A stretch of DNA of 64,000 nt. Source: Spirochaetaceae bacterium (GTDB taxonomy: Bacteria > Spirochaetota > Spirochaetia > DSM-27196 > PWMO01). The notes below the pieces were generated by a model that saw only the letters and a program-made list of their open reading frames with translations, was not told where the DNA came from and searched no databases. The position numbers and the translations under genes are program-made. The stretch is taken from assembly GCA_007693945.1 (NCBI GenBank), contig RECP01000081.1:38176-102175 (forward strand), written 5' to 3'. Within the stretch, counting starts at the first letter, position 1; the number at the start of each line of letters is the position of its first letter. Positions 8,892 through 18,921 of this stretch are shown one piece after another.

Positions 8892-9774
8892 TGCGCTCGA
8901 CGCAAACACGCAGATCGAAGATCGGCACGTGGAAGGCTGCCTTGACGCCGAAGACCGCCCGCTGATCGCCTTGCTCGGGGGAACCCGTCCGCACTGCGTG
9001 GTAACGAGGCCTCCGTCGTGGGCGCGGCGCATCTACGGTGTCTGGCTGCGGCACGTGCGCGTGTACAGCAAGAATCTGATCAGCAATGCCCTGCCGCCCT
9101 TCCTGGAGCCGCTGATATTTCTTGTCGGCATCGGTCTCGGCCTGGGACAGTTTATCGGAACCATGAACGGCGCGCCCTATATCGAGTACCTTGCAACCGG
9201 CCTGATGGTCACCGCCGCGATGTTTACGGCCGCTTTCGAGTGCAGTTTCGGCACCTACATCCGCCTGGAGTTCGACAAGGTCTACGACGGCATGCTGGGG
9301 GCACCGATGTCGGTGCACGATCTGCTGATCGGAGAGATGCTGTGGGCCGGAACCAAGGGGTTTGTGTTCACGTTCTCGGTGATGGTAATCACCACGCTGT
9401 TCGGTATTGTTCCGTTGCGCTCGGTGTTCTTCGCCCCGCTGCTGGGTTTCATCACCGGGACGATGTTTGCTGCACTCGGGTTTCTGATGACGTCGATTGT
9501 CGACAATATCAACCAGTTCAACTTCTTCTTCTCGGGCTTCATCTCGCCGATGTTCTTCTTTGCCGGTGTTTTCTTTCCAGTCGAGAATTTGCCGGCCTTC
9601 GTGCGGCCAATCACCGAGATTCTGCCGCTGACGCACCCGGTGCGACTGATGCGCGGGCTGTTTGCCGGGCAGCTCGGCCGGCAGCATCTGTTCAGTCTGG
9701 GCTATGTGATTGCGCTCACCGTAGCGGTCGGAGCATGGGGGATCAGTCGTTTGAAACGCAAGCTGATCGACTGA
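8878..9774 (+). CDS. ABC-2 type transporter permease (NodJ-like)
   Basis: 298 aa with about six membrane segments from residue 75 on. An N-terminal cytoplasmic stretch of about 50 residues leads to RIYGVWLRHVRVYSKNL, typical of ABC-2 permeases. The segment FFFSGFISPMFFFAGVFFPVENLP matches the loop and helix conserved in NodJ/DrrB-like proteins. Partner of the upstream ATPase, with a 14-bp overlap. The long hydrophilic N-terminus (first 45 residues) is unusual and a later start (for example near the WARRIYG region) cannot be excluded. Confidence 0.9.
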   Translation: MSSSDALDANTQIEDRHVEGCLDAEDRPLIALLGGTRPHCVVTRPPSWARRIYGVWLRHVRVYSKNLISNALPPFLEPLIFLVGIGLGLGQFIGTMNGAPYIEYLATGLMVTAAMFTAAFECSFGTYIRLEFDKVYDGMLGAPMSVHDLLIGEMLWAGTKGFVFTFSVMVITTLFGIVPLRSVFFAPLLGFITGTMFAALGFLMTSIVDNINQFNFFFSGFISPMFFFAGVFFPVENLPAFVRPITEILPLTHPVRLMRGLFAGQLGRQHLFSLGYVIALTVAVGAWGISRLKRKLID

Positions 9775-9779
9775 CAACA

Positions 9780-9803
9780 CGCTGAGACGCTGAAGCGCTG
9801 AGA
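9780..9803. repeat. Three short CGCTGAG/A units
   Basis: Three close copies of CGCTGA(G/A) (9780-9787, 9788-9794, 9796-9803) just after the ABC permease stop. The 137-bp gap to the convergent parC end (9775-9911) shows no clear stem with a T-run and no gene that I can support. Confidence 0.35.
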
Positions 9804-9911
9804 CGGTTGCCCGGCATGCCCGCACCTGATTCACGACACCGTTATTTATCGTCGTTCCGCGGCCTTGCTGTGCGGTGGCACGTGCACCTGCTCAGCCGGC
9901 ATCGGCCGTAC

Positions 9912-11966
9912 CTATCGCGCGTCGCGCGGATTCTTGCGGGGCTTCTTGCCGGACCCTTTGGCGGGCGCCGGCTTGCTCGCGGCGCTCTTCTTGCTGGCGG
10001 CTTTGTGCGCCTCGCCACTGCCGGCACCTCGGCCGTTGTTGCGTCCGGCGCCCGCGGAAGCCGCACCGGATTCAAAGAGTGCGCTCTTGAGCTCCTTGTT
10101 CGATAATCGGACACCGGCGGCTCGAGCGCTCTTGATCAGATAGTCGCTCACCGCAAAGCGTTCCTCGAGTACTTTGTATTTGGACAGCGGTTTGTACTTG
10201 AGTACCACATTGACGTCTTCTTTGGTGGTCACTTTGAGAGGTTCGGAACCGTCGGGAACAATCTGATAGCCCTTGTCGAGAATATACCCCTCGATGCGGC
10301 AGCGCTTGAGATAGGTCCCCTTTGCATTCTTGTACAGCACCGTGAAAACCCGCTGCGTCAGTGTCTGCTTGTCGGCATGACCGCAGACCAGCATTCCCTT
10401 GTCGACAAACAGCTTCTCGGGCGCTCTGATCACCGAGTAGACGCCGCTGCGCCGCACGACCAGAATTCGATCGTAGATTGAAACGTCAAACAGCATTTTG
10501 CCCGACGTCAGCGCGTATCCAAGGTAGCCGGTATCGGCATCGTAGCGCAACGCCAGGTTACGCCGCGCAGCTTCGCGCACATCGACCTTCTCAAAGGAGG
10601 TAATCTCGGTCCGACGCGGGTGGTGCTCGGTCTGGCCTTCGATGACCGTCTCCAGAAAACCGACCGCGTAGCCGTTGATATCCGCCAGGTGTGTCTTGAT
10701 CTGGCCCAGGCGCTCGCGGATCTCCTTCATCTCCTGTCTGGCCTTGTTGATGTCGTACAGTGAGATGCGCCGGATTGGAATCCTGAGCAATCGTTCGATG
10801 TCTTCGTCGGTGATCTTGCGTCGAATCTGCGAACGGAACGGCTCGAATCCGCGGTAGACCGCCTGAAATACCGCTTCATGGGTAGTCTGCTCCTCGATCT
10901 GCTTGTAAATCCGTTCCTCTACGAAGATCTGTTCCAGTGTGCGCGCGTGCAGCCTGTCGAGCAGTTTGCCGCGTTCGAGCTCCAGCTCGGCGGTCAGAAT
11001 CGCTACCAGGCGCCGCGCATGGTACTCTACGACCTCGGTGACGCTCAAAATCACCGGCGTGTTGTCCCTGATTACCAGCAGGTTGACCGATATCGAGTTC
11101 TCGCAGTCGGTGAAAGCAAACAGCGCATCTATGGTGTCGGCGGTGGTTATGCCGCGCGCCAGTTTGATCTCTATCTCAACGTGTTCGGTGGTGAAGTCGT
11201 TGATCCCCGCAATCTTGATCTTGTTCTTGCGGGCAGCGTTCTCGATGCTGGCGATCAGGCTTTCGGTAGTAGAGCCATACGGCAGCTCGCGAATCACAAT
11301 CCGCTTAGGATCCGAGGTGTCGAGTCTGGCGCGTACCAGAACCTTGCCGAGACCGTCCTGATAATCCGAGACATCGACCAGTCCAGCGGTGAGGAAATCG
11401 GGATGAAGTGTAAACGGTTGTCCCTCCAGCGCGGCAACCATGGCTTGCAGCACTTCGATGAAGTTGTGCGGCAGTACCCTGGTCGACATCCCGACCGCGA
11501 TACCTTCAGCTCCATGAATAAGCACCAGCGGAATCTTGGCCGGGAACACCACTGGTTCGCGGTTACGGCCGTCGTACGAATCATCGTATTCGGTGATCTC
11601 GGGCTTGTAGATCAGCTGGCGAGCCAGTTCGTTTATGCGGCACTCGATATAGCGGCTGGCCGACGCGTCGTCACCGGTGTAGATATTGCCGAAATTGCCC
11701 TGCTTGTCGATGAACAGGTCCTTGTTGGCCAATACCACCAGCGCCGAGTAGATTGAGGCATCTCCGTGCGGATGGTAACGCATGCAGTGGCCTACCACGT
11801 TGGCTACCTTGTGGAACTTGCCGTCGTCCATCTCGAACAGGCTGTGCAGTATACGCCGCTGCACCGGTTTGAGACCGTCATCGATGTGCGGAATCGCGCG
11901 GTCCTTGATGACGTAGGATGCATATTCGAGGAAGTTGCGGTTGAAAACCGAGTTCACGTAAGCCAT
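9912..11966 (-). CDS. parC: DNA topoisomerase IV subunit A (ParC/GyrA family, short form)
   Basis: 684 aa, shorter than GyrA (about 800-870 aa). Breakage-reunion subunit of a type IIA topoisomerase, paired with the ParE-like gene 27 nt upstream. The catalytic tyrosine is Y106 in ASASRYIECR. The helix-turn-helix region reads YHPHGDASIYSALV; the positions of GyrA Ser83 and Asp87 are Ala70 and Ser74 here. The DNA-gate and coiled-coil arm extend to about residue 480. The C-terminus is not a full six-blade GyrA box domain and ends in a Lys/Ala-rich tail (from about 640). ATG at 11966 has AGGAG upstream. Which of ParC or GyrA it replaces in vivo depends on whether gyrAB exists elsewhere. Confidence 0.88.
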   Translation of the reverse strand: MAYVNSVFNRNFLEYASYVIKDRAIPHIDDGLKPVQRRILHSLFEMDDGKFHKVANVVGHCMRYHPHGDASIYSALVVLANKDLFIDKQGNFGNIYTGDDASASRYIECRINELARQLIYKPEITEYDDSYDGRNREPVVFPAKIPLVLIHGAEGIAVGMSTRVLPHNFIEVLQAMVAALEGQPFTLHPDFLTAGLVDVSDYQDGLGKVLVRARLDTSDPKRIVIRELPYGSTTESLIASIENAARKNKIKIAGINDFTTEHVEIEIKLARGITTADTIDALFAFTDCENSISVNLLVIRDNTPVILSVTEVVEYHARRLVAILTAELELERGKLLDRLHARTLEQIFVEERIYKQIEEQTTHEAVFQAVYRGFEPFRSQIRRKITDEDIERLLRIPIRRISLYDINKARQEMKEIRERLGQIKTHLADINGYAVGFLETVIEGQTEHHPRRTEITSFEKVDVREAARRNLALRYDADTGYLGYALTSGKMLFDVSIYDRILVVRRSGVYSVIRAPEKLFVDKGMLVCGHADKQTLTQRVFTVLYKNAKGTYLKRCRIEGYILDKGYQIVPDGSEPLKVTTKEDVNVVLKYKPLSKYKVLEERFAVSDYLIKSARAAGVRLSNKELKSALFESGAASAGAGRNNGRGAGSGEAHKAASKKSAASKPAPAKGSGKKPRKNPRDAR

Positions 11967-11993
11967 CGCTCACTCCTGATCGCGCCGCTCGGG

Positions 11994-13784
11994 CTAGATC
12001 AGATTCTCCATAATGAAGTCGCGCCGCTCGGGGGTGTTCTTGCCCATGTAGAATCCCAGCGTCTGCTGGATGCTCTTGATCGACTTGACGTTTACCGGTA
12101 CCAGGCGCATGTTTTCTCCGATGAACTGACCGAACTCGCGGGGCGATATCTCACCGAGTCCCTTGAACCGGGTGACCTCGGGGCTGGAGATCCGCTGCAG
12201 TGCCTCCTCCTTCTCCAGGGGGCTGTAGCAGTAGACGGTCTCTCTCTTGTTGCGGACGCGGAACAGCGGGGTCTCCAGGATGTAGACCCGCCCGGCAACC
12301 ACCAGATCCTCGAAGAAATTGAGAAAAAAGGTCAACAGCAGGTTGCGAATGTGAAAACCGTCGTGATCAGCGTCGGTAGCGATCACGATGCGCTCGTAGC
12401 GCAAGCCCTCGATGTCGGTCTCAATACCGAGCGCCATCATCATGTTGAACAGCTCTTCGTTGCGGTATATGTCGGCGCGCTTGCGGGCGTACATGTTCTG
12501 AGGTTTACCGCGCAGCGAGAAGATTGCCTGGGTATAGACGTCGCGTGCGCTGACCATCGATCCGGAGGCCGACTGTCCTTCGGTGATAAAGATCGACGAC
12601 CGGTCACCACCCTTGTCTCCGAGATGGTATTTGCAGTCCTTGAGGTTGGGGATCTTGAGCGCGATCTTACGCGCCGCGTCACGCGCCTCTCTCTTGACCG
12701 CGTTGAGTTCTCTGCGCAGCCGCTCGTTCTGGACGATTTTCTCTTCCAGTTTGCGCGCCGCCTGGGTGTTCTTGTGCAGAAAATCCACTACACCGGAACG
12801 CACCTCATTGACAATCCAGCTGCGGATTTCCGTGTTGCCGAGCTTATTCTTGGTCTGGCTCTCAAATACCGGGTTCTGCAATTTGACCGATATGGCACCG
12901 GCCATGCCTTCGCGTACGTCAATACCCGAGTAGTTGCGCTTGAAGTACTCGTTGACGCCCTTCAGCAGCCCCTCACGAAAGGCGCTCAGGTGTGTACCGC
13001 CGTCGGAGGTATACTGGCCGTTCACAAACGAAAAGTAGGTCTCACCGTAGTTGGCGGTGCTGGTAAAGGCAAACTCCAGCTGCCGAGCGCGACAGTGCCC
13101 GATCGAATAGACGGTTTCGTCACCAACTTCGGCGTAGAGCAGATCGTAGAGCCCGCGCCTGGATTCGAACCTCTGCTTGCCGAGGTAGAGTGTCAGGCCA
13201 CTGTTGAGATAGGCGTAATTCCACAGCCGCTGCTCGATGAACTCCAGGTTATAGCGGTACTCGCCGAAGATCTCGTGATCCGGGACGAACTCGACGTAGG
13301 TACCGTCCTTCTCGCGAGCGGCCGCACCCTGTTTCTTGCTGCGCAGCACACCGCGCGCGAAGACCGCCTCAAAGTACCTGCCGTCACGAAACGAAACCAC
13401 CCTGAAATGCGACGACAGAGCGTTGACGGCCTTGGTGCCGACTCCGTTGAGCCCCACCGAGAACTGGAACACCTCGTCGTTATACTTGGCACCGGTGTTG
13501 ATGACCGAAACGCAATCGATCACCTTGCCGAGCGGTATACCGCGTCCGTAGTCACGGATGGTCACCCGGTCTTCATCGATGGCAACGTGGATCCGCTCAC
13601 CGTGACCCATGATGAACTCGTCGATGCTGTTATCAATCACTTCCTTGATAAGGATATAGATGCCGTCGTCAAGGTTGGCGCCGTCGCCCAGCCGGCCGAT
13701 GTACATTCCGGTACGCAGACGGATGTGCTCGAGCGAGCTGAGTGTCTTGACCTTGCTCTCGTCGTAGACCGCGCTGTTCGCCAT
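11994..13784 (-). CDS. parE: DNA topoisomerase IV subunit B (ParE/GyrB family)
   Basis: 596 aa ATPase subunit. The GHKL ATP site is seen in EVIDNSIDEF, DYGRGIP and the lid GLNGVGTKAVNALS. The transducer domain follows, with the lysine region near QTKNKLGNTE. The Toprim motif reads EGQSASGS (usually EGDSAGGS), and the metal-binding DxDxDG is ATDADHDG. The C-terminal RFKGLGE and NTPERRDFI are standard family motifs. It lies 27 nt upstream of parC in the same direction. The Asp-to-Gln and Gly-to-Ser changes in the Toprim glutamate loop are unusual. Confidence 0.92.
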   Translation of the reverse strand: MANSAVYDESKVKTLSSLEHIRLRTGMYIGRLGDGANLDDGIYILIKEVIDNSIDEFIMGHGERIHVAIDEDRVTIRDYGRGIPLGKVIDCVSVINTGAKYNDEVFQFSVGLNGVGTKAVNALSSHFRVVSFRDGRYFEAVFARGVLRSKKQGAAAREKDGTYVEFVPDHEIFGEYRYNLEFIEQRLWNYAYLNSGLTLYLGKQRFESRRGLYDLLYAEVGDETVYSIGHCRARQLEFAFTSTANYGETYFSFVNGQYTSDGGTHLSAFREGLLKGVNEYFKRNYSGIDVREGMAGAISVKLQNPVFESQTKNKLGNTEIRSWIVNEVRSGVVDFLHKNTQAARKLEEKIVQNERLRRELNAVKREARDAARKIALKIPNLKDCKYHLGDKGGDRSSIFITEGQSASGSMVSARDVYTQAIFSLRGKPQNMYARKRADIYRNEELFNMMMALGIETDIEGLRYERIVIATDADHDGFHIRNLLLTFFLNFFEDLVVAGRVYILETPLFRVRNKRETVYCYSPLEKEEALQRISSPEVTRFKGLGEISPREFGQFIGENMRLVPVNVKSIKSIQQTLGFYMGKNTPERRDFIMENLI

Positions 13785-13818
13785 ACGTTACCCCACACGC
13801 TGTCGGGAGTCGAGGACG

Positions 13819-14430
13819 TTACTCGCCTGTCATGGGAACAAACCGCACGGACAGCAGCCGCCTGGTTTCCACGCTCCCCTCCCCAGTCTTGACTGCCAGC
13901 ATAAGCGACTGAATCTGTTCTGGCAAGCCCACGGGAACCACCATGCGCCCGCCGAGAACCAGCTGCTCCATCAGCGCTTCGGGAATCCGCGAAGCCGCGG
14001 CAGTGACAATTACGCGGTCGTACGGCGCGTTCTCCGGCCAGCCGTGCCAGCCGTTACCGATCCGCACGTGCACGTTCTGATAGCCCTGCGTGCGCAAACG
14101 AGTCTGCGCGGTGTGCGCCAGTTCCGGGATGGTCTCAACGCTGAACACCGTGTCAACGAGATGCGCCAGTACTGCCGCCTGGTACCCGCTGCCGGTGCCG
14201 ATCTCGAGTACACGGTGTTCAGGCCGCAACTCGAGCACCTCGGTCATGAAGCCGACGATAAAGGGCTGCGATATGGTCTGCTGATACCCGATGGGCAACG
14301 GTATGTTTTCGTACGCCTGGTCACGCACTTCACCGGGCACAAACAGGTGCCGCGGGACGGCGGCCAGTGCGTCCAGAACCCGTTCATCGGCTATACCTCG
14401 AAGATGAAACGCTCGCTTTTTCACTGTCAC
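13819..14430 (-). CDS. pcm: Protein-L-isoaspartate O-methyltransferase
   Basis: 203 aa, usual length for PCMT. Methylates isoaspartyl residues in aged proteins with S-adenosylmethionine, starting their repair. Diagnostic segments: PRHLFVP, IGYQQTISQPFIVGFMTE (substrate region), motif I VLEIGTGSGYQAAVLA, and VTAAASRIPEALMEQL with GGRMVVPVG near the end. Starts at GTG 14428-14430 (a second GTG two codons on is possible); no clear Shine-Dalgarno. Divergent from the lipoprotein gene with a shared -10 block between them. Confidence 0.94.
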   Translation of the reverse strand: MTVKKRAFHLRGIADERVLDALAAVPRHLFVPGEVRDQAYENIPLPIGYQQTISQPFIVGFMTEVLELRPEHRVLEIGTGSGYQAAVLAHLVDTVFSVETIPELAHTAQTRLRTQGYQNVHVRIGNGWHGWPENAPYDRVIVTAAASRIPEALMEQLVLGGRMVVPVGLPEQIQSLMLAVKTGEGSVETRRLLSVRFVPMTGE

Positions 14431-14453
14431 AATTCAGGCCGTTGGATTATACT
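14424..14453. promoter_or_regulatory. Overlapping divergent -10 boxes between pcm and lipoprotein gene
   Basis: On the plus strand CTGTCA (14424-14429), 18-bp spacer, TATACT (14448-14453), 8 nt before the ATG at 14462. On the minus strand a perfect TATAAT occupies 14451-14446, 15 nt before the pcm GTG; I see no good minus-strand -35 box. One AT block may serve both directions. Confidence 0.45.
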
Positions 14454-14461
14454 ATAGCATC

Positions 14462-15352
14462 ATGCGCTATCTTGGAACAGCAATCCTCACTGTAGCGGTT
14501 GTACTGGCACTCGGGGGCTGTGCCGGGCAGCAGGTGCGCGACCTGCGCCGGCAGAACGAAGTACTGGTACGGGAAAACGCCGAACTCGCCGATCGCCTGC
14601 GGCGCGCCACCGGTGAGCAGATCAGGCTCACAAGAGAGCTCGACGCCCTGCTTGACCAGCACACTACGCGCGAAGCTTCCGAGGAGCTGGAGCGCGAACA
14701 CCGCCAATTGCTGCGCGAGAACGAGCAACTGCGCGACCTGCTCGAGCAAACAGTGGGCGCGGCGGCGATCGAGCAAGAACACCTGATGCCGGACCACGGA
14801 GTCGTACCGCCCGACACCGGCGGCGCTTTTGTGGCAGTTGACGATCTTTCCATGGCGGACCTGGCGCAACCGGATGCACGCTCGCCGCTGGCCAGTAGCG
14901 GTATTGTGGTCGATGAGCGCAACGGAGTGCGGCACTACTACGATGCGCTGGTGAACCGTGCCACGCCCCAGGCACTCTATCTGATGATCGAGCATCCGCG
15001 CGGTCGCCCTGCTGAGCTCTTCATGGTAATCAACGAGCGCTATCCGCGCAGCAAGCCGCCGCTGGCGTTCCGGCGTGTGGTCGTCAATGGTGACAGCGGT
15101 TCAATAGCGCTGCCGATCAGTGCCGGGGCGGTCAGCAGGTTGCAGGACGGCGAGTATCGCTTTGAGAGCGTGCGCTTCAGCTACACATCGGCGGTTGAAG
15201 CAGCGGTACGCGTCGCGGTGGAGTCGCGGCACCCGGTACTCGAACTCGTCGGGGCCTCGTCCCTCTCGCAGCGTCCGATACGCGACACCGAACTGACCGC
15301 GCTGACCAATATACTCTACGCCTACGATACACTCAGAGCTGCACGGCACTAA
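14462..15352 (+). CDS. Predicted lipoprotein with N-terminal coiled coil, unknown function
   Basis: 296 aa. Signal sequence with lipobox LGGC and lipid-modified Cys20 (MRYLGTAILTVAVVLALGGC). Residues 24-100 are charged heptads (LRRQNEVLVRENAELADRLR) predicted as a coiled coil. From about 140 a globular domain with predicted beta strands ends in SLSQRPIRDTELTALTN. No enzyme motif is seen. It ends 2 nt before the convergent clpC stop. No Shine-Dalgarno precedes the ATG. The role may be envelope-related; the fold is not recognised. Confidence 0.8.
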   Translation: MRYLGTAILTVAVVLALGGCAGQQVRDLRRQNEVLVRENAELADRLRRATGEQIRLTRELDALLDQHTTREASEELEREHRQLLRENEQLRDLLEQTVGAAAIEQEHLMPDHGVVPPDTGGAFVAVDDLSMADLAQPDARSPLASSGIVVDERNGVRHYYDALVNRATPQALYLMIEHPRGRPAELFMVINERYPRSKPPLAFRRVVVNGDSGSIALPISAGAVSRLQDGEYRFESVRFSYTSAVEAAVRVAVESRHPVLELVGASSLSQRPIRDTELTALTNILYAYDTLRAARH

Positions 15353-15354
15353 GA

Positions 15355-17865
15355 TCACGGTGCCGGGACGGCGACCTCCGACGTCGGCCTGGCAGCTTTG
15401 GCGCGGAACGTGATCCTGCCGCTGCGCACGCCGACCATGATGTGACTGCCTTCCGCAAAGCGGCCCTTGAGGATCTCCATCGAGAGCGGATCTTCGATCT
15501 CCTTCTGGATGATTCTGCGCATCGGACGGGCGCCAAACTTTACGTCGTAACCGTGGTCGATCAGGTACTGCTTGGCACTCTTCTTGACCTCGAGGATGAT
15601 TTCTTTCTCCGCCAGCCTGGTCTGAACGTCGGCAAGCAGGATCTCCAGGATCTGAGCCACCTGCGGTCGCGTAAGACTATGGAAAACAACGATTTCGTCT
15701 ACGCGGTTGAGAAACTCGGGCCGAAAGAGCCGCTTGAGTTCGTTCATTGCCGAGGACTTGATCTCCTTATGCTCCATCAGACCTTCTTCGGTCTGAAAGC
15801 CGACCAGCGAATCGCGTGAAATCTCACGTGCACCGGCATTGGAGGTCATGATCAGTACGCAGTTGCGGAACGAAACCGTGTGTCCGAGGTTGTCCTGCAG
15901 CTGTCCCTCTTCAAGAACCTGCAGCAGGATGTTGAACACATCCGGATGTGCCTTTTCGATCTCGTCCAGAAGCACGACACTGTACGGTTTGCGCCGGATC
16001 TTCTCGGTCAGCAGACCGCCTTCATCGTAGCCGACGTAGCCCGGAGGGGCACCCACCAGCCGCGACACGTTGTGTTTCTCCATGAAGTCCGACATGTCGA
16101 TGCGCACCAGCGCGTCGGCACTGCCGAAGAGGAACTCGGCCAGGCTCTTGGCCAGCAAGGTCTTGCCCACACCGGTGGGGCCGAGAAAGATGAACGAGCC
16201 CATCGGCCGGTCAGGTGCGCTCAGCCCGGTCCGTGACCGGCGAATGCTCGAAGAGACGGCATCGATGGCCTCGTCCTGACCGATAACCTTCTTGTGCAGA
16301 CCCGATTCGATCTGCAGCAGTTTCTCCTGCTCGCTTTGCGCGATCCGCGCCAGAGGAATACCGGTCACCGAAGCCAGAACGTATTGAATATCCTCGGAGT
16401 CAACCACGTTCTGCTCGGTTTTGAGCGTGATCTTCCACTGGCTCTTGAGGTCTTCTACCTTGTTCTTGAGTGTGCGCACCTCGTCACGAACCGCAGCGGC
16501 GCGTTCGTAGTTCTGCGAGTTCACCAGCGCGAGTTTTTCGGTGTTGAGCCGTTCGATCTCGCGCTCGAGTTCGGCGAGCTCAGTCGGGCGAACGCTGTTG
16601 TGAATGCGCTTGCGCGAGCCGGCCTCATCTATCAGGTCGATAGCCTTGTCGGGAAGGAACCGGTCCTGGATGTAGCGGCGCGACAGTACCGCGGAAATCT
16701 CAAGCGCTCCGGGAGTATAGGAGACGTTGTGATGATCCTCGTAGCGCTCCTTGATGCCTTTCAGAATCTCTATAGTCTCCTCAACCGTTGGTTCCTCTAC
16801 AAAGATGGTCTGGAAGCGCCGCTCGAGTGCTGCGTCCTTCTCGATGTACTTCTTGTACTCGTTGAGTGTCGTGGCACCGATGCACTGAATCTCGCCGCGC
16901 GAAAGCGCTGGTTTGAGCATGTTGGATGCGTCGATGGCTCCTTCGGCGCCTCCGGCTCCGATTATGGTGTGCAACTCGTCAATGAACAGCACAACGTTAC
17001 CGGCGTTGATGATCTCCTTCATGACCCGCTTGAGTCGCTCTTCGAACTCACCGCGGTACTTCGTACCGGCAATCAGCGAGGCCAGATCGAGCGTCAGCAC
17101 CCGCTTGCCGATCAACACCTCAGGCGCCGATGCATCCACGATCCGTTGCGCCAGCCCTTCCACAATAGCCGTCTTGCCGACTCCGGGCTCGCCGATCAAC
17201 ACCGGATTGTTCTTGGTGCGGCGCGCCAGAATCTGGATTACGCGCTCGATCTCGCGATCGCGGCCGACCACCGGATCAAGCTTGTCTTCGCGCGCCATGT
17301 CGGTGAGGTCACGCGAGAACTCGTCAAGCGTCGGTGTGGCCTTCTTGCCGACCGCGGTCGCGGTTCCCTGTCCACCCTTGCGTTTCTGCTGCGGCAAACG
17401 CGGGGTTGTTGCCGCACCACCGGCGCCGGTTCCGGACAACTCGGCAATGATATCGCGCATCATCTCGATACTGACGCTGTGTTTGGCAAGATACTTGGCG
17501 GTTTCTCCACTGCTCTCGCGCATGCACGCCAGCAGCAGGTGTTCGGTACCGATATACTCGTGTCCCAGGTTGCGAGCCTCTTCGGCAGAGTCCTCGAGCA
17601 CCTTCTTGCCCCGCGGCGAGGGCGGAACATCACCAAGAATGAACCCGCCACGCTTCTTGGGGATCATGCGCTCGATCTCGAGCTGCATCTTGGCGGGATC
17701 TATCATGACCTTTTCCAGCGCCTTGTAGCCGAGCCCACCTCCCTCCTTCAGCAAAGCCAGAATAATATGCTCCGGCAGCAGTTGGTCGGAGTGAAACCGC
17801 TTCGCTTCGTCCTGGGCGAGTATTGTGAGCACTTTCTGAGCGCGTTGTGTGAGCCCCTTGAACAT
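15355..17865 (-). CDS. clpC: ATP-dependent Clp protease ATP-binding subunit ClpC
   Basis: 836 aa HSP100 unfoldase. Two Clp_N repeats are near residues 1-140. The first AAA+ module has Walker [11 protein letters not shown] and Walker [14 protein letters not shown]-like/M-domain segment with long coiled coil ([19 protein letters not shown]) lies near 420-470. The second AAA+ module has [16 protein letters not shown] and [13 protein letters not shown], and VGFQTEE is a ClpP-docking loop candidate. It unfolds proteins, probably including McsB-marked (arginine-phosphorylated) ones, into ClpP. Start chosen at ATG 17863-17865 behind GGGAGGGG because ClpC proteins start MF-x-LT; a TTG that overlaps the mcsB stop is possible. 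Third gene of mcsA-mcsB-clpC. Confidence 0.96.
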   Translation of the reverse strand: MFKGLTQRAQKVLTILAQDEAKRFHSDQLLPEHIILALLKEGGGLGYKALEKVMIDPAKMQLEIERMIPKKRGGFILGDVPPSPRGKKVLEDSAEEARNLGHEYIGTEHLLLACMRESSGETAKYLAKHSVSIEMMRDIIAELSGTGAGGAATTPRLPQQKRKGGQGTATAVGKKATPTLDEFSRDLTDMAREDKLDPVVGRDREIERVIQILARRTKNNPVLIGEPGVGKTAIVEGLAQRIVDASAPEVLIGKRVLTLDLASLIAGTKYRGEFEERLKRVMKEIINAGNVVLFIDELHTIIGAGGAEGAIDASNMLKPALSRGEIQCIGATTLNEYKKYIEKDAALERRFQTIFVEEPTVEETIEILKGIKERYEDHHNVSYTPGALEISAVLSRRYIQDRFLPDKAIDLIDEAGSRKRIHNSVRPTELAELEREIERLNTEKLALVNSQNYERAAAVRDEVRTLKNKVEDLKSQWKITLKTEQNVVDSEDIQYVLASVTGIPLARIAQSEQEKLLQIESGLHKKVIGQDEAIDAVSSSIRRSRTGLSAPDRPMGSFIFLGPTGVGKTLLAKSLAEFLFGSADALVRIDMSDFMEKHNVSRLVGAPPGYVGYDEGGLLTEKIRRKPYSVVLLDEIEKAHPDVFNILLQVLEEGQLQDNLGHTVSFRNCVLIMTSNAGAREISRDSLVGFQTEEGLMEHKEIKSSAMNELKRLFRPEFLNRVDEIVVFHSLTRPQVAQILEILLADVQTRLAEKEIILEVKKSAKQYLIDHGYDVKFGARPMRRIIQKEIEDPLSMEILKGRFAEGSHIMVGVRSGRITFRAKAARPTSEVAVPAP

Positions 17866-17879
17866 ATCCCCTCCCGGAG

Positions 17880-18920
17880 TCAACCGTGTGAGGCCAGCCG
17901 GTCGCGCAGCAGGCGGGCGCGGCGGTCATCTTCATCTCCCGGCCGTTGCGACACCTGCATCACGTTGCAACGTTGACTCACAAACAGTAACGCCGTCACT
18001 TCTTCAATGCTTATCTCTTCGGTCAATTCCAGCGCAACACCAAGCCTGATCCATGAAAGCAGCACCAACGCTTCCTCCGCGCCAATCGCGGGGGTGTGGC
18101 GCAACAGCCCTATTGCGCGCTCTACTGATTCGGTGGTCTCTCGACGCCGGCCTTGCAGCAGTTGCGCGCGTGCCTCCCGCTCATAATGTACTAAACCGTG
18201 TACCGCTTCTTCAAGCTGAACTATGATTTGTTCTTCGTTCAGGCCGCAATTGGGCGCGTTACTGAGTTGAAAGACGTTGGCCAGCGATCCGTTGCGGTTC
18301 GCTTGACCCGAGGGGAACAGTTCGAGCCGCGCGGCGCCTGACCGGGCCTTGTCCAGCGCCCCGTCAGGATCACCTTGCTCCACCAGTGCCGGCAAGTGCA
18401 GCAGTATCGACCCCTGCATCAGCGCACCACTGGCCAGCGGATCGGCGGCCACGTAACCCCAGTGGAGCGACACGGCAAACGGCAGGTCGCGGTCTATACG
18501 GCCGGCCAGCCGACTGAGATCACGGTGGATGCTGCGCAATTCCAGCCCGCTGCGTATGCCCACCAGCACCACGTGCTCGCCGTCAAACGGAACCACGGTG
18601 CACAGCTGGTCGGAACGCACGTAGACTTCATCAATGCCATGCTCTGAAGCGCTCAGCAGATTCCGCTCCAACAGAACGGAGTGCAGCAGCCGGTCATCCT
18701 GCGCGAGTTCGAGCCGGTAAAACGAATCGCGGCAGCCCTGGATCACCGCACGCAGCCGTGAAGCCAACTCCGCGCGCTCGGGCTCCGCGAGCAACACACC
18801 AAAGGCGTGGCCGTCGATATTGCGCCCGAGCCGAATGCGAGACGAGATCACCACGTCACTCTGGGCGCCGGCCGTTTGAAACCACCCGCGCCCAAGGTCA
18901 AGCTTGCGCGCGACTATCAC
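17880..18920 (-). CDS. mcsB: Protein-arginine kinase McsB
   Basis: 346 aa, family-typical length. ATP:guanido phosphotransferase fold related to creatine and arginine kinases, but acting on arginines in proteins. Seen: nucleotide-binding SSRIRLGRN near residue 30, a phosphagen-kinase type region RNGSLANVFQLSNAPNCGL, and an N-terminal RGWF start typical of McsB. GTG at 18918-18920 lies one base after the mcsA stop (TGA C GTG) with GGGAGAAGAG upstream. Longer upstream reading frame is mcsA in another frame and was discarded. McsB marks proteins for ClpC-ClpP; McsA is its activator. No ctsR repressor gene is in the cluster. Confidence 0.92.
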   Translation of the reverse strand: MIVARKLDLGRGWFQTAGAQSDVVISSRIRLGRNIDGHAFGVLLAEPERAELASRLRAVIQGCRDSFYRLELAQDDRLLHSVLLERNLLSASEHGIDEVYVRSDQLCTVVPFDGEHVVLVGIRSGLELRSIHRDLSRLAGRIDRDLPFAVSLHWGYVAADPLASGALMQGSILLHLPALVEQGDPDGALDKARSGAARLELFPSGQANRNGSLANVFQLSNAPNCGLNEEQIIVQLEEAVHGLVHYEREARAQLLQGRRRETTESVERAIGLLRHTPAIGAEEALVLLSWIRLGVALELTEEISIEEVTALLFVSQRCNVMQVSQRPGDEDDRRARLLRDRLASHG

Positions 18921-18921
18921 G

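Noticed and set aside
9780..9803. Short repeats as a CRISPR array or terminator
   Set aside because: Units are only 7-8 bp with no spacers, and no stem with a T-run follows.
11766..13892. Plus-strand open frame of 708 codons
   Set aside because: It is antisense to parE and the 5' part of parC, has no recognisable motif, and arises from GC-rich codon bias of the real genes on the other strand.
16294..17976. Plus-strand open frame of 560 codons
   Set aside because: Antisense to clpC; the minus-strand protein has complete family motifs in order.
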